Source: Plecoglossus altivelis (taxonomy: Eukaryota; Chordata; Actinopteri; Osmeriformes; Plecoglossidae). From it: 64,000 bases of DNA. Of this stretch, positions 33,193 through 45,197 are shown in pieces. A program made the position numbers and the translations under genes. Location: contig BROE01000018.1 in the NCBI GenBank assembly GCA_036571765.1, positions 16,764,883 through 16,828,882 on the forward strand, given 5' to 3'. The notes under the pieces are model-generated. The model did no database searches, was not told the DNA's origin, and saw only the letters and a program-made list of their open reading frames with translations. Within the stretch, counting starts at the first letter, position 1, and each line of letters opens with the position of its first letter.

Positions 33193-36100
33193 CGCCAACT
33201 GTGTCAAACTATGTCAAGACTGTCGTTGTTTGTAGTTTGAAAGTTGCCCCTAAAAGTTCACACAATTATATAAACATGTGCAAATCAATCGGTTAATGGG
33301 AACATCCCTTAGTGTTTCAGCATCATCATCCTGGCCTTCGCACCAGCTGTGAGGAGATGTCCCAGTACCTGTCATGTCAGCGTGATGATGTCACAGCACA
33401 ACAGGAGAACTCAGACACGGTAACACGTGTGTTACTGTTGAGACTACCTCATGGTTGGAGTCATTGTTTAATTTTCTATTTGTTATTGACTCCAATGATA
33501 ACGACTCATCCTTGCAAAATATTTATCCCCTTATTCACCTTCTATAAATTAAAACATTGTAATATGAATGAATATGTCCCCCCCTTAAATAATTCCCCTC
33601 CCATTGTGTTTAGAATACAGGATGCACAACATGACACGTTATAATTACATTTCACTCTGTAAGGCAACATGTCTGTAATGTAACAGAATGGGTTTTTTTT
33701 ATTGAGTTTCGTTTTTTTTTTTTTTTAAGGTAACTTACAGATACACCCTTCAAAAGTGCTTTGTGTTGTTTACATCTTTTGTCTGTATGTGTGGGACTTC
33801 CTGGTTTCTGGCCCATCCCTTTTAGGTCATGTGATCTCCCTCAGCCAAACAGAAGAGTTGCAGCAAACAGGCAACACCAGTTTCAAATATGATTGGCTAG
33901 ACCCACAAAGCATTTCCCATTCTGCACTTACTGTAAGAGTAAACATAACAGTGCGAACGTCACGCTGGAAAATCTGTGCAGTGAAGTTTTCGGTCACCGA
34001 GTCTCGCTTTGCCATCCTTCTTTGCCGCTATCCAAGACAAACACTTTGGAAAAACATTACAAAGAGAACTCATGAAAATAAGTCAACAAAAGTCCTGATT
34101 GTTACCGATTGTGAGGGAGACATGGTAGATAGACGCTTTCTCGTAGCCCTTGGCAGAATGCCAGGAAAAGCAAATATGGATAGATAAGTACAGACAGCGC
34201 CGCCGCACCTTAAATTATCAAGCGCATACATCCGTCAACCATCACTTCCCACCTTAGTATTGACAAAGTCTGGAGGGCCCTGCGGGCAGAGCTTCTGTTG
34301 TCTAAACAGTTGCCTTCGCTGCTCCGTCACCCCTGGTTGTCTGGCAATGTAGTCTCAGACGGACTGAGGTGAATATTGCAGAAGTAAACTATGGGAAAAA
34401 TGCACTGTGTATTTGTTCATCCTAAACTTGCAAGTCAGAACCTATGGCTGAATTTCACAATTACCTTACATGAAAAACATTTCTGTATGCTCTCTCTCTC
34501 ACACACACACACACACCAGTGAACTAAAATGACCCCATTCATTGTGGTGGTCATTTGGATGTTGAGATCATTCAGGTGTGTCCGTGGTTGCCATGCCGAC
34601 CGAGTGGGCAGGCTCCTCTCAGGCCCCCCACATAGGGACCCCTGGGTCGGCAACATCGATTGGTTGTCGCTGTCTCTTTGGGGACTGAAGTGCAGGATGA
34701 CCGCCACTGGTCGGTAAAGATGGCGTCTTTGCACACAGCCTACCACAGACGCAGTCTGACTCCCCGAGACACACTCTCAAACTGGCCTTGGCTGAACCCC
34801 TGAACTGTTTTTCATGTGCCCCCCTACCCCCCTCCTTCCCCCTCCCTGGTGATTGGAGACTCCAAAGGTCCGTGACCCGGTTCTGATTCCCAGTTTCCTC
34901 TCCTTAAACCTGATCCGTCCCCCACAGGGAGCCATTCCGGCTCTTCTGATCCACTCCGCACATCAGACAGAAAGTGTGTAGTGGTAATGTCAAGAACATG
35001 GTGGCAATAAGTAGCTGCAAAAAAAGGATCTCATGACAAGATTGCAATGATTAGGTTGTTTTTCCAAGGCCAACACCAATTTTTCCATACCACAATAATA
35101 AGGTGATATTGATACAGAAGTCAGTCATTATAAGTTGGTGTCTGGTGCTTTAGGCAGATAAAGGCAGTTTTGTGCTGTAGAGGAGCTGAAGGCAGATGTG
35201 GGGGAGGAAAGAAACGGAGAATGAGAGAGTGTTTATTCCAACACAGATATATCTACAAGAGGATTATGAATGAGCACAGTTGTTGACTGACTCAGACATT
35301 GGTAGAAATATCTTGAAGGTCGGAAAATGGCACATATCACATTATCAAAGCAAGAATAAAAGAAAATTGTATTAACGTGTTTCCCTATAAAGCTTTAGGA
35401 TATTATTATTGTGTGTTAGCCTGTTTAGAAGAATAACCATGATTAAAAAATAACAACGAAATCCGTCAGGTAAGCTTTGATGTTGGTTAGTGAGTTAACC
35501 TGAATGTTGCGTTGTGGCTTATAATGCTATAGCCCCTGTGACAAGAGACTTATAATGGCTGCCGCGTTATTGTTCATATTGCCTATTGTGTTCTCAGCGC
35601 CATTTTGCATCAGCAGGATAGCAGCCAGACTAGCTTAGCCAGCTTCTCATGCTAGGCTACAATGTTAGCTGAGCCACGTCGACCGGCCTATGGTTTAATG
35701 CACCACGCAGCTTAGACGAAAAAAACACAACTTGGCTAAAACTGTGCGCTTCCTCAATCAGTTCTTTCCTCTTCGTTATTAACTTCAGCCTTAATATGTA
35801 GTGATAGTATAGATTTGCATTTGAATCAGAATCTAAGAACAGTTCCAACCAAGAGGATTTGTGAATAACAATTTGAATCATATCTTGTGGGTTAAATGCA
35901 CAGTAAAATTGTGATACCGAATAATGTCTAAATATATCAAACGTGCCTTTTGTCTTCTTCTAAATCCCATATGAATGTGAATATAACCATCTACATAATC
36001 TGCAAGCTACATACCTCAAATAAAGTATTTAGATATGATAACACAAACACACACGTGTAGTAATAATTATACACATATGTATATTCATATTAATATTAAA

Positions 36101-36313
36101 TACAATGTGGTTATATTTTTAAATGTATTTTCTAAATGTTGCTAAATTTGGTTAATGGTTACATGTTGATATGAGGCATTGATTCCTATACTGTTGTCTT
36201 TTTTATCAGCTTCCAAGCATAGAAATATGAGCGTTAATAATAAACAAGGCATTTTCAATGTCTTCTCATCAAGTAATCAACAACACTTAGGCCATATTAT
36301 AAATGTGTTTTTT

Positions 36314-36319
36314 TTTATT
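36314..36319 (-). terminator. Candidate hoxb2a polyadenylation signal
   Basis: AATAAA on the minus strand, about 480 bp past the hoxb2a stop codon. Usage is inferred. Confidence 0.45.
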
Positions 36320-36798
36320 TCAACTATGAAAATAATGTACAATAAATAATTTGAAATTTGTACTATTAAAGAATCTCAATAAATAAAGTAGTTCTAAAAC
36401 TCATCACACGGATGCCGCCAGTGAAGAGAGCATTTCTAAAAGCAGTCCAGCTATCCAATAGATTTGATACATTTCCTGAGAATTATTTATCGATTGAGCT
36501 GCATTGAACAAATCTGAAACATTAAGGAGATTTTAAATACTGTAAATTATATCGATGCCAGACAACAAAATTGCAATAAATACCTGACATTTGGACAAAG
36601 GGAAGTCCGTATGGGATTTCGAGTGCATAAACCAAAAATATATTGCCAGCAAGTAGTACATAATTCGATCCGTGCGTATCAGTACAGGGTCTATCTTCAA
36701 ATGAGGAACATTCAGGAATGTTGCCGAGACGCATTCTATTGTAACACTATGGGCAGTCTCCTTCATTCGATTGTTTGCTTAATGTTCTTTTTGTCGTC

Positions 36799-37535
36799 CT
36801 AAAATTGTAAATGTTGTAAATCTATAGTACAAAGTGTGCTCGTGAACAAGTCAAAGTCCTCCTCCGAGAAATCGACCGGGCTGTCGAGGGAGCTTTGCAG
36901 ACTGGGCGATAGAGCGTCAGAAATCTGGAGGCAGGAATCAGCCGAAAAGAAATTTAAATCGGAGAGAGAGGCGGACGCGGCATCCCGCTGTTCCGAAAAC
37001 GAATGATCTGGGCCAGATGCGCCGGCGTCGCCCATTGTTGAGGGGTTATCTGGAGTGGGCGTTAGGGGGAACGGGGGGGACCGCACGGTCGTATCTGAGA
37101 CTACCGCTGGCTCTTGGCGGCTCAGCTGGTCACCCTCGAGCGTGGGGTGATTATTGTCACTGCTGTTCGTGTAGGTGGAAGCTGCCGAGTTGCACGTCTC
37201 GCCCTCGGACGCGGCCGAGCCAGAGGCTTCCAGTGGTTGGCTCGAGTAAGGCGAAGAGGCATCGGCCCCTTCCAGAGGTTCAAATCCTTCAGGGTCGCCC
37301 TCTTGGCCTTCCCTGTGGTGTGTCGTTTGCCGCTTGTGCTTCATTCGCCGGTTTTGGAACCAGACTTTGACCTGCCTCTCGGTTAGATCCAAAAGCGCGG
37401 CGATTTCCACCCGTCGAGGCCGGCAGAGATATTTATTGAAGTGGAACTCCTTCTCCAGTTCCAGCAGCTGTGTGTTGGTGTAGGCAGTCCTCAGCCTTCT
37501 GGACCCGCTTCCGTTGTCCAGGCCGCCATGTGTGT
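36799..37535 (-). CDS. hoxb2a: hoxb2a exon 2 (homeobox, stop)
   Basis: 737 coding bases from the acceptor at 37538-37536 to TAG at 36801-36799. It encodes the linker, the homeodomain and the Ser/Thr/Pro-rich C-terminal region. Confidence 0.95.
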
Positions 37536-38864
37536 CTGTAAGAACCCAGACATTGAACATAAATAAGTCCAAACCATCAACCTTGTAACGATCCGCTGAC
37601 ACATTTGGCACGCCGCTGAAAACCCCATAAAAATGAACTATGCCTATATCCCTCAGTACAACCCTTGTACCGTTGTTTTCAGTAACTCCAATACAGTGGC
37701 TCTCTGCTGTTGCCTGTATCAGGTTAGCAGAGACGCGTTATTCCTCCTCAAGCCCCCATATTTTGGTTTGTGCACTGCCTCGCCATTATATACTGACATC
37801 CAACATGGCTTCCAGCCCTGAGACCTGGTTATGAATATATATCATTAAGACAGCGCTGACTCAGGCAGCGATTAAATCGTTATTCCAAGGCAACATTTCA
37901 AATCTGTATCTGTTGAAATGCCACTTTATATCCAAGAATGGCAACACGCAACCACATTTTACGCACCAGATTGGGCACACTGAAACACTGTAAAGGTTTA
38001 GTAGAATAGATATTCTTACGACCAGATCAGTGATGCTGGGCAGCAGATATCAAATCGTTTTATTCATGTGTGAAGACCAAAGTGGTATATCATCGAATAG
38101 TGTTTGATGCAGTATAGTATTTGAGATTAATATGAGTTCAAACGCCTCATGCAAAGCAGCACTGCAGCATAATGCAGATCCCTGTCTGTGACTCACATGC
38201 ACAAACCACACCAGCATAATGGGAAACATGCTTTGCAAAATAAGTGCATCACAGCATGGTTCTGGAAATAAAAACAGTAAAATGAGGTTGATGATATCCC
38301 ATTAAAACGTTTCCCCTTGCGATGGTTTTGAACGATCCCCCTTTAAAAAGCCGTCCCCACATGACGCTACAATCGCACATGCAATGCAGAAAAACAATTA
38401 AATTTTAATAGATAGTCTTGTTTCTCCTTAATGTACCGACCTGTCGGTGATTCCAGCCCTGCTGTGGCATATCCGGAGGATGCGGGAGAGGGGGAAGAGG
38501 AAGAGGCAAGGGTGGCATTCGCAGATTTAGGGCACTTCTTGGAGGATTTCTTCTCTTTCATCCAGGGGAACTCGTGTGCCAGCGGGCCAGCAGCGCTCGC
38601 TGGCGGGGCAGGGCCCTGGTGAGACTGCGGCGTCCGAAGCTGCAGGCCATTGGAGGCTCTCTTTTGGCTCCTCGGTCGCGCCTGGCTGCTTGTGCACGGG
38701 CTTAGACTGGGTATGGTGTGCTCGAAAGGAGGAGGAATTACTGTCGAGTCCTTGATTGATGAAGTTTGAAATGACTCCAGGACAGCGGGAAAAGACGTCA
38801 GGCACTCTGCAAGGGAAGGCTGGCTGTTTATGAACCCAATCTCCCTCTCAAATTCAAAATTCAT
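36799..38864 (-). CDS. hoxb2a: Homeobox protein Hox-B2a (two exons)
   Basis: This is a Hox2-group transcription factor acting in hindbrain rhombomeres 3-5 and cranial neural crest. The coding sequence joins 38864..38441 and 37535..36799, giving 386 residues. The start MNFEFEREIGFINSQPSLAE is the conserved Hox2 leader. The hexapeptide EFPWMKEKK is at residues 98-106. The homeodomain spans about 153-212 (RRLRTAYTNTQLLELEKEF to [12 protein letters not shown]). The long Ser/Pro-rich tail ends with the Hox2-type conserved block LDSPVDFSEEDFDLF and TIDLQHLQF. The intron phase is 1. The donor GTCGGT is unusual but is the only one that keeps frame with the acceptor TTCTTACAG and restores the expected SPT-linker-GGLDN join. 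The leader and tail match hoxb2a rather than hoxa2. Confidence 0.96.
37536..38440 (-). other. hoxb2a intron
   Basis: A 905-bp intron with a GTCGGT donor and a TTCTTACAG acceptor. No repeats or nested ORF of note. Confidence 0.75.
38441..38864 (-). CDS. hoxb2a: hoxb2a exon 1 (coding)
   Basis: 424 coding bases (141 codons plus one base) from ATG 38864 end in ...LESPT. A competing GTACAT lies four bases further in, but using it would shift the homeobox out of frame. Confidence 0.93.
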
Positions 38865-39046
38865 ATCTTCTCCTGGTCAGCAAGCGGACCGCAAAACCAA
38901 AATCAGCTAAATAATAACAAAAACGCGTGATTATCAGCTTCCCGCAATGGCGTATTTGCGGCCTTTAATAATTGTGTATATTGGTGATATTACTAGCGTA
39001 TGGGGACCTTGGTCTACTAAACTGAAGACTATGGGCGAAATTGCAG

Positions 39047-39080
39047 CCAATTCCTGGTCACATGACCAATAACATCCAAT
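39047..39080. promoter_or_regulatory. Triple CCAAT cluster in the hoxb2a promoter region
   Basis: CCAAT occurs at 39047-39051, 39066-39070 and 39076-39080 on the plus strand, about 185-215 bp upstream of the hoxb2a start codon. Between the first two lies the inverted repeat GGTCA-CA-TGACC. CCAAT pairs are typical NF-Y targets in core promoters. NF-Y use here is inference. Confidence 0.45.
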
Positions 39081-39697
39081 GGAAATCCGAGGCCTGGTGG
39101 CTAAAGAACGCATTATTTTGAGCAAATGTTCATATATCGTGGGATATCATGTTGTTTTGTATTAGCAGGGGGTGCATGTAATAATTATAATAAAAAGGGC
39201 TCGGTTGCCATGTGTCTCACCTAGCTGTGTCGCGTGGGATGTTGTCGAGGCCCCTTTTGCCAGACAATAGAGACTGAAGAACAGATTTTCGATTCTGGTG
39301 ATGTAACTATGTAACATTAGGTGAATGCCGAAGACACACTTCAATATGGTAAACTTCGTGTTTACAAGAGTCATTAATCTTAAAAGTTTGACAGGAGACG
39401 AGGCGCCTTCAGTTAAAAAAAGAATACATTTCCAACCCATCTTACATGGGAAATGCCTTCATGAGACTGAGCTAATGTCGAATAACGGTTTTCTTTCGTC
39501 AACGAGCTAGCATGAAGCCAATGGTAGATAATAGTAATACAGCAGAGAAACGTGCTATAATATCACAAAGGGCTGATGCAGATTGAAGAGCAGTGTGTAA
39601 GTGTGTAATTTTGTTTTATTGTAGCCCTACAATTAATAATGTTATCATACACAAGTGTATGCGCGCGTATGTGTATATGTGTGTGACTGAGTGCGGA

Positions 39698-39762
39698 GAG
39701 AGAGAGAGAGAGAAAGAGAGGGAGAGAGGGGGAGAAAGAGAGAGAGAGAACGAGAGAGAGAG
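39698..39762. repeat. (GA)n microsatellite
   Basis: GAGAGA with AAGA and GGGA variants. Confidence 0.9.
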
Positions 39763-40385
39763 AGCGTTTACCCTTAGAAATATTCAGTCCTGCAAAGCTT
39801 TCCACTGGTAGGTTTTTTCGGTGTAAAAAAAATGGACAGCTTGTTTACTGAGCCGACTGACGAAAGTTCACAGCCAGGTCGCCTGCTGCAAACAGGGAAT
39901 CCTGACTGTACAATACAGACGTTGTGGTTTACGACTTTTGCCTTTATGAAACAATTCCAGCGCTGAGTTAAAAGCCTCACAAGGCTTAACTGCGTCGAAA
40001 ATGTTTAGGGTAAATTATGCAACTTCCAAAATGTGTTGTAACTGATGAGATATTTTGGGAGAGCAAGGAGCCTTTAGAGTAAAAAAGAACCGTGGTGATC
40101 AATCTTTTCGGCGGCAAAGCGCTTGACAGCAACCACCCTCAAGGATTCTTCCTTTTTCTTCAAGATCTCAACAAAGAAATCGTCTTTTTACCCTTTCAAA
40201 TTTTTCTCTTTAGGCCTATATTTTTAGATTCAACCATTCGCAGGCGACACCACGAGACCATGTTTACTGTTGACAAATAATCCCTTAACCAACAAACAAT
40301 TTACAATTAGCTATAAATGAATTAGCTAACGTATTAAGTATTTGTTCTTGCTCTGGGGTCTAAAGGCAAAAAATGGGAGAAATGT

Positions 40386-40394
40386 GTGTGGGCG
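40386..40394 (+). promoter_or_regulatory. Candidate Krox20/Egr2 site
   Basis: GTGTGGGCG differs at one base from the Egr consensus GCGTGGGCG. It lies about 1.5 kb upstream of hoxb2a. Hoxb2 is a known direct Krox20 target in rhombomeres 3 and 5 through upstream sites. A single short motif is weak evidence. Confidence 0.35.
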
Positions 40395-42121
40395 AGTGGC
40401 CTATCCAAAGAGAAACACAATGCAGTGTGTAGGCCGCTGCAAGCTGTCGCCCTAAGTATGAAGAGAAGGCCAGATACACCGGCATGTTAAAACACGGCCT
40501 GGTCTCGGTGGAGTAGCTGACTACGCAAAATCGGGGACAGAGGGAAGTTTTCCTCTCGAAGTGTGGACTATATAGTTTGTATTCATATTATAGGGTAGAT
40601 AAACATATCCGTTTTGGTCAAGTGGCCAGCAAGGCGACCGCGAGGCTTTTAAAATGGCGTGTAAATGTTGATCGAGGCTATTTTGAATGAATGTGACTGC
40701 AACTTGTTAGTTGCACTACTTTTGAGTAGTTTGGTTATGTGAGGACGGATGAGTATGTTTGCTATAGTTGATGAATACGTTTAACCTGGGTGTAATCTTT
40801 TTTAATTTTGTTATTTTCTTTACTAACTTTTATATGGGAGATATTTTGAATTAATTGTCCAGGTCACACGACTATGGACTAACATTTTTACATTTGTTTA
40901 CTGTAAAATGATAGTCTGCTAATAATGTCAGGCTAACTGTTTTGTCTTTTAGTCTTGAAAGTTTTCCATTGTATCATCCTGTTTCAAAAAGAGATAGCTC
41001 TTTGTCGCTAATTCTATTGAGAGAAACTTGCATCTATTAGCGTTTTTTCTCCAGCATGCAACAGTGTAACACATAACATTTTACTTTGTTTTTTTGACAA
41101 TAAAATAGATTTACAAAATAACATTATGCATTTCATCCGTGTGTTAGAGTTGGGCTTTAGTCTGTTCTTCAAATGAGTGAAACGATCAAGGTTTAATAGT
41201 CTTATAGTTTAATGGGCTTATCTTTCAAATGGATTGGTTGTTGTTTTGTTGTTATTTGTAAAGATCTTTTTTTAGCTAACAGGAGGTTGTGTTGGCCATG
41301 GACCACGTGATTATGCCAGTCGCAGCCCCAAGGGCTCTCGTTCTGAGAAGTGGTAGGAAAGCACGAGACAGTTAGAGCACATGTTCCCAATAGTCGTCTC
41401 TCTTACACGGCCAAACGCAAGGTCCTCTACTTTTTACGGTTGAAAGGATCAGATAGGACTGAATAACATAACATTTTATTAAAGAATTGCTCAACAGACA
41501 ACTCTTGACAAGGAAATGAAAGGAGCTACAAAGGACAAAGGAAGTTCTCCAAAAAAAGGGTTTATCTATATTGTCTAATTCTCGACTATGCAGGAACGGT
41601 CTGATTCCGTTCTCGCGTCCCCTGTACAAATAATGACATTATTTATGTACAAGGGTAACATAAAACTACTTATTTCTAAAATACAATAACTAAAATGAAT
41701 TCGTTACAATGACAAGAACACAACGTCTTTATAACAGGTAAATACTAAAAAAGTACATTTTTTTCTTGATATAAATACATGGGGGATAAATAATAAAAAA
41801 GAAAGTTTTTTTAACTGGCTATAACAAATAAATATATATTTATGGATGTTCATTTGAACACACATTGCGAAAGACACTGATTGGAGGTCTTCCGTTTCAA
41901 AATAAGATTTATTTTTTTCCTTACCCATCAAAATGTAAACTCTAAGTGCAACAATGATGCCCAGACGAGAAAGCATTAGTGTAAGCTAACACTTCCGCTT
42001 TTTCCCGGACATGCATTTTGTTCAAATATACCCTGTTTCCACGTTAAGTCAAGACATGAAAAAATGTGGGCTATTCGCATTAGTGTTGGCTAATGTAAGT
42101 GAACCCTTAGGCTATAGATTG

Positions 42122-42222
42122 AAAGCGAGAAAGAGAGAATAAGGGAGGGAGGGAGAGAGATAAAGTGTGTGTGGGAGAGAGAGGCAGAGAGAGAGAGAAA
42201 GAGAGAGAGAGACAAAGAGAGA
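42122..42222. repeat. (GA)n-rich repeat
   Basis: GAGAGA tract with GGGAGGGA and GTGTGTGG interruptions. Confidence 0.85.
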
Positions 42223-42731
42223 GGAGGCAAAGAGCCTAACATAAATAAAGGAGTTTTTAATTCCTCTAATACCCTGTGCCGATGATATGCCAACGAATCA
42301 AACAAAACAACCATCGCTTATGTCCCCTTGAGTTTGTATGAATGTTAGTTTAGCATAGCAATGTTCGAGCCCAAATTCCGACCCCAAGGAGTTTTAGGTG
42401 ACTCTGAGGACGGTGTGAAAAATGTCCTTGGAGACACAATGTTGGCAAAGACATGAAAATAATGTCAAAGGACAGTGGGTTAGTGTGGCATTTCAAAAGA
42501 GAGGTAATGTGAAAGGGAAGTCATGTAAAACAATCCAGTGGTTTGCTTGCTACGCTACTGAGACGGAGATATTTCCTCCTTACTGTGGATACGTGACGTC
42601 AACATTTTTGCTGACGCGGTCGACCGACACAGCTCTGCATTGACATAACATGTGTTCCATTGAGTCAAAAAGGTCTCGAAGTTGTAAATCTTGGACCTTG
42701 TTAACTGTCCATTAAACTCAACTACGACTCC

Positions 42732-42882
42732 TTTATTACCCTCTTCCAGGGGAGGCCCCCTCCTTAGCCAAAGTACAACGTAAATCAAAATGAAAATCAT
42801 GGGGAATGTGACGCACGATGGTTCGACAACACCTACACAACAGCTTGGACATGGTAACAAACCACTGGATCGTCCTTTTATT
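42732..42882 (-). terminator. Candidate hoxb3a polyadenylation signals
   Basis: AATAAA on the minus strand at 42877-42882 and at 42732-42737, about 90 and 230 bp past the stop codon. A third copy lies far downstream at 41475-41480. Which one is used cannot be told. Confidence 0.35.
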
Positions 42883-42967
42883 TCAACCCCCATTGCAGCG
42901 TCCCATGGGTTAGTTAGTAGAAGTTGTCATTTCGTTTGTTTTTGTTTTTTGTTTTTTTTCAAACCTG

Positions 42968-43731
42968 CTACAGATGAGTTAACTTGGGTGCTTCCTGGAT
43001 TCTACCCTGAGAAGGATGGTGCGCCGACAGATCGGTGTATGTCGGGTGGGGGTCGCACGGTCCGTGATGTTGGCTGGCTGACATCTGCGTGGCACCGTTG
43101 TACTCCATGTTCCCTGCCTGGTGGTGAGGCAGGTGGTTTAGGCCGTACATAGACGGCCCAGAAGTGGGCATTGACTCCACGTAGTTCCCCCCCACGTACA
43201 CGGGGCTGCCCTGCATGTTGGGTGTTCCGTAGTTTCCGCTATTACCCTGTAGCCCGTGCGGATCGTACTCTGGTGCGGTGTTGGCATACTTCTGTTGAGC
43301 CGGGCAGGTTTTCATTGGGTTTTGATAGGCTGAGGACATGGCATAGGCGTTCTGATGGGGCTTGTTAAAGGATGGTGGGGAAGGAGCGTCGTAGCTACCT
43401 GCCATTGAATGCATGGAGTTCATAAAACCAGCGGAGGACTGCAGAGACAGGGGAGGGCTTCCAGTTGGCGACGGACCACCGGAAGAAGAGCCCATCCCTT
43501 TCGATTTCTGATCTTTTTTGTACTTCATACGACGATTCTGAAACCATATCTTGATCTGGCGCTCGCTGAGGTTAAGCAAGTTAGCCATCTCCACTCGTCG
43601 AGGCCTGCACAGGTAACGGTTGAAATGGAACTCTTTTTCCAGCTCCACCAGCTGCGCGCTCGTGTAGGCGGTGCGCGCTCGCTTGGACGCAGCTGAACCC
43701 GGGGGGCTTTTCTCGCCACCGCTGCTCTCCG
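42968..43731 (-). CDS. hoxb3a: hoxb3a coding exon 2 (homeobox, stop)
   Basis: 764 coding bases from the acceptor at 43734-43732 to TAG at 42970-42968. It encodes the [13 protein letters not shown] linker, the homeodomain and the whole Hox3-specific C-terminal region. Confidence 0.95.
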
Positions 43732-44884
43732 CTGGGGTGGGAATGAAATAAAACATAATTACTACACAGGGAAATTGAATGCATCGTTTCCTAATAAAGC
43801 AGGGGGCATATTTCGAAACTTAGCCCCCCTGATATTGCGTGTCAACACTTCATAACTGTGGCATTTATTAAGAGATTGGATCCCCTTCATTGACCGGCTG
43901 CACGTAAATGGTATCATGGAACAGACGAAATACCTCTGGACTAAGGAAACATCAACTGTATGCACTAAAAGCATCCACAATGTTTTGTATGCTGTTCGCA
44001 AATCTAAGATTTAATTAATATCAATCGACCGTTTGTGTGTGTGTTGAAATGCGTGTCTGTCAATATCCGTTCGTATTCCAATAATATTTGACGAGCAGCA
44101 GTTTTCTCTTATCTCTAAATAAACAACATTCGACTTCAAACATACTGTCTCTGTCGATGAACAGATACGCTACGGTATCACTGTCATAAAACGTCACTGT
44201 CATGTGCTTTGAGTGGTTTCAAACGCTCATCAATAAAGGGAATGCTTGCGTCTGTTCACCGTGTCAAATTAATGAAAGTGTCGTAGCTATTAAAGAGGTA
44301 TAACTTTAGACTGCTCCACCATTTTGTGATCTCCATTCATGCTACCCGCCCGTAATGCCTTTTTGAGAAGGTGCCGCGAATGAATAGACATCGCTGGGAG
44401 CACACACACCATTAGCTGAACTTGCGCTCGGAGAGCTGTTTTTCTGCTTTGTGTTCTGTCTCGACTCCTTCATCCAGGGGAAGATCTGCTTGGTGAGAGT
44501 GGGGTTGGGGGGCAGAGAGGACGTCTTTGGGGCTGATTTGGAAGCCCCACCGCTGCCACCCGGCTGCTGGGCGGTGGCACTGCTGCTGCTGGTGGCGTTG
44601 GCAGGGTTGAGGGGGGGCGACACTTGGGGAGGTGGGTGGTGTTCAGGTGGCAGGCTGGAGCGCATGCAGCTGCCATTCAGCTCTTTCGTCTTGGCATGCT
44701 GCTGCGGAGGGGCGCTGTTCCCCCCTAAAGACTGGAGAGAACAGGCAGACCGCTGGTAGTCGCCTTCGAGGTGAGGTGAGGACTGAAAGGCTGGTTGGGG
44801 TGTATCATAGCCAAAGCCGTTGGCCCCTTGGTACGAGTAACCTCCAAATAGCGTCGAGTTGTCGTAGTAGGTCGTTTTCTGCAT
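42968..44884 (-). CDS. hoxb3a: Homeobox protein Hox-B3a (two coding exons)
   Basis: This is a Hox3-group transcription factor expressed in the posterior hindbrain (r5/r6 and caudal). The coding sequence joins 44884..44410 and 43731..42968, giving 412 residues. I chose ATG 44884 (MQKTTYYDN) because this is the conserved Hox3 start. The hexapeptide IFPWMK is at residues 134-139, followed by ESRQNTKQK. The homeodomain spans about 174-233 ([18 protein letters not shown] to [12 protein letters not shown]), followed by the Hox3-type [17 protein letters not shown] block. The long Tyr/Pro/His-rich tail ends in PKLTHL. The intron phase is 1, with donor G|GTGTGT and acceptor CACCCCAG. Hoxb3 genes usually have further non-coding 5' exons far upstream; these are not defined here. 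The tail and leader fit hoxb3a, not hoxa3 or hoxd3. Confidence 0.96.
43732..44409 (-). other. hoxb3a intron
   Basis: A 678-bp GT-AG intron, AT-rich and without notable repeats. Confidence 0.8.
44410..44884 (-). CDS. hoxb3a: hoxb3a coding exon 1
   Basis: 475 coding bases (158 codons plus one base). It holds the start, the His/Pro-rich middle region and the hexapeptide, and ends ...SPSASSAN before the GTGTGTG donor. Confidence 0.93.
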
Positions 44885-44930
44885 TTCCAAAAGAATTGGC
44901 GTAACCGGCTACCAGGGTCTTGACGACCTT

Positions 44931-44940
44931 CTGGAAGAAC
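44931..44940 (-). promoter_or_regulatory. Candidate splice acceptor for a hoxb3a 5' UTR exon
   Basis: GTTCTTCCAG on the minus strand ends 46 bp before the start codon. A second acceptor-like CCTTTCAG is at 44996-45003. Either would join an upstream non-coding exon, as known for Hoxb3 in other vertebrates. The true site is undecided. Confidence 0.4.
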
Positions 44941-44953
44941 ATTGGCACCAGAT

Positions 44954-44963
44954 GTCACGTGAC
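44954..44963. promoter_or_regulatory. Perfect E-box palindrome GTCACGTGAC
   Basis: A 10-bp perfect palindrome of the USF/TFE type, 70-80 bp upstream of the hoxb3a start codon. The same 10-mer occurs at 31613-31622. Confidence 0.55.
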
Positions 44964-45156
44964 GGTCTCTTTCCAACGGCCTCTTGGAAGCTGACCTGAA
45001 AGGTTATAAGAAGCACATAATAAGAGAGGCGCGAGATAAATCCATCTTCGCCCGCTGAAAGACGTCATGACATGAATAGCTCTTTCCCACAACACGGCTT
45101 GCAGATGCTATGACAGGACAAGCTGCACTGACCGGCCCTGCTCTCTCTGCCCCCCC

Positions 45157-45161
<5 letters not shown>

Positions 45162-45197
<36 letters not shown>

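Larger units (their letters stand above)
26671..36313. other. hoxb1a-hoxb2a intergenic region
   Basis: About 9.6 kb of mostly unique, AT-rich sequence. It contains the hoxb1a promoter and autoregulatory element at the left, a (CTGT)n tract at 30474-30689, a 30-base G run at 30908-30937, a (CA)n at 32147-32186, a LINE-like tail at 33133-33192 and a poly-T at 33709-33725. Open frames (up to 143 codons at 33756-34187, plus strand) show no known domain. No gene was recognised. Confidence 0.55.
38865..42731. other. hoxb2a-hoxb3a intergenic region
   Basis: About 3.9 kb, mostly unique and AT-rich. It contains the hoxb2a promoter, a GA repeat at 39698-39762, a candidate Krox20 site at 40386-40394, a CACGTGAT E-box at 41304-41311 and a GA-rich repeat at 42122-42222. 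No gene was recognised. In tetrapods the r3/r5 and r4 enhancers of Hoxb2 lie in this interval. Confidence 0.55.

Noticed and set aside
33756..34187. 143-codon plus-strand frame between hoxb1a and hoxb2a
   Set aside because: No domain, no splice context and of a length expected by chance in AT-rich DNA.
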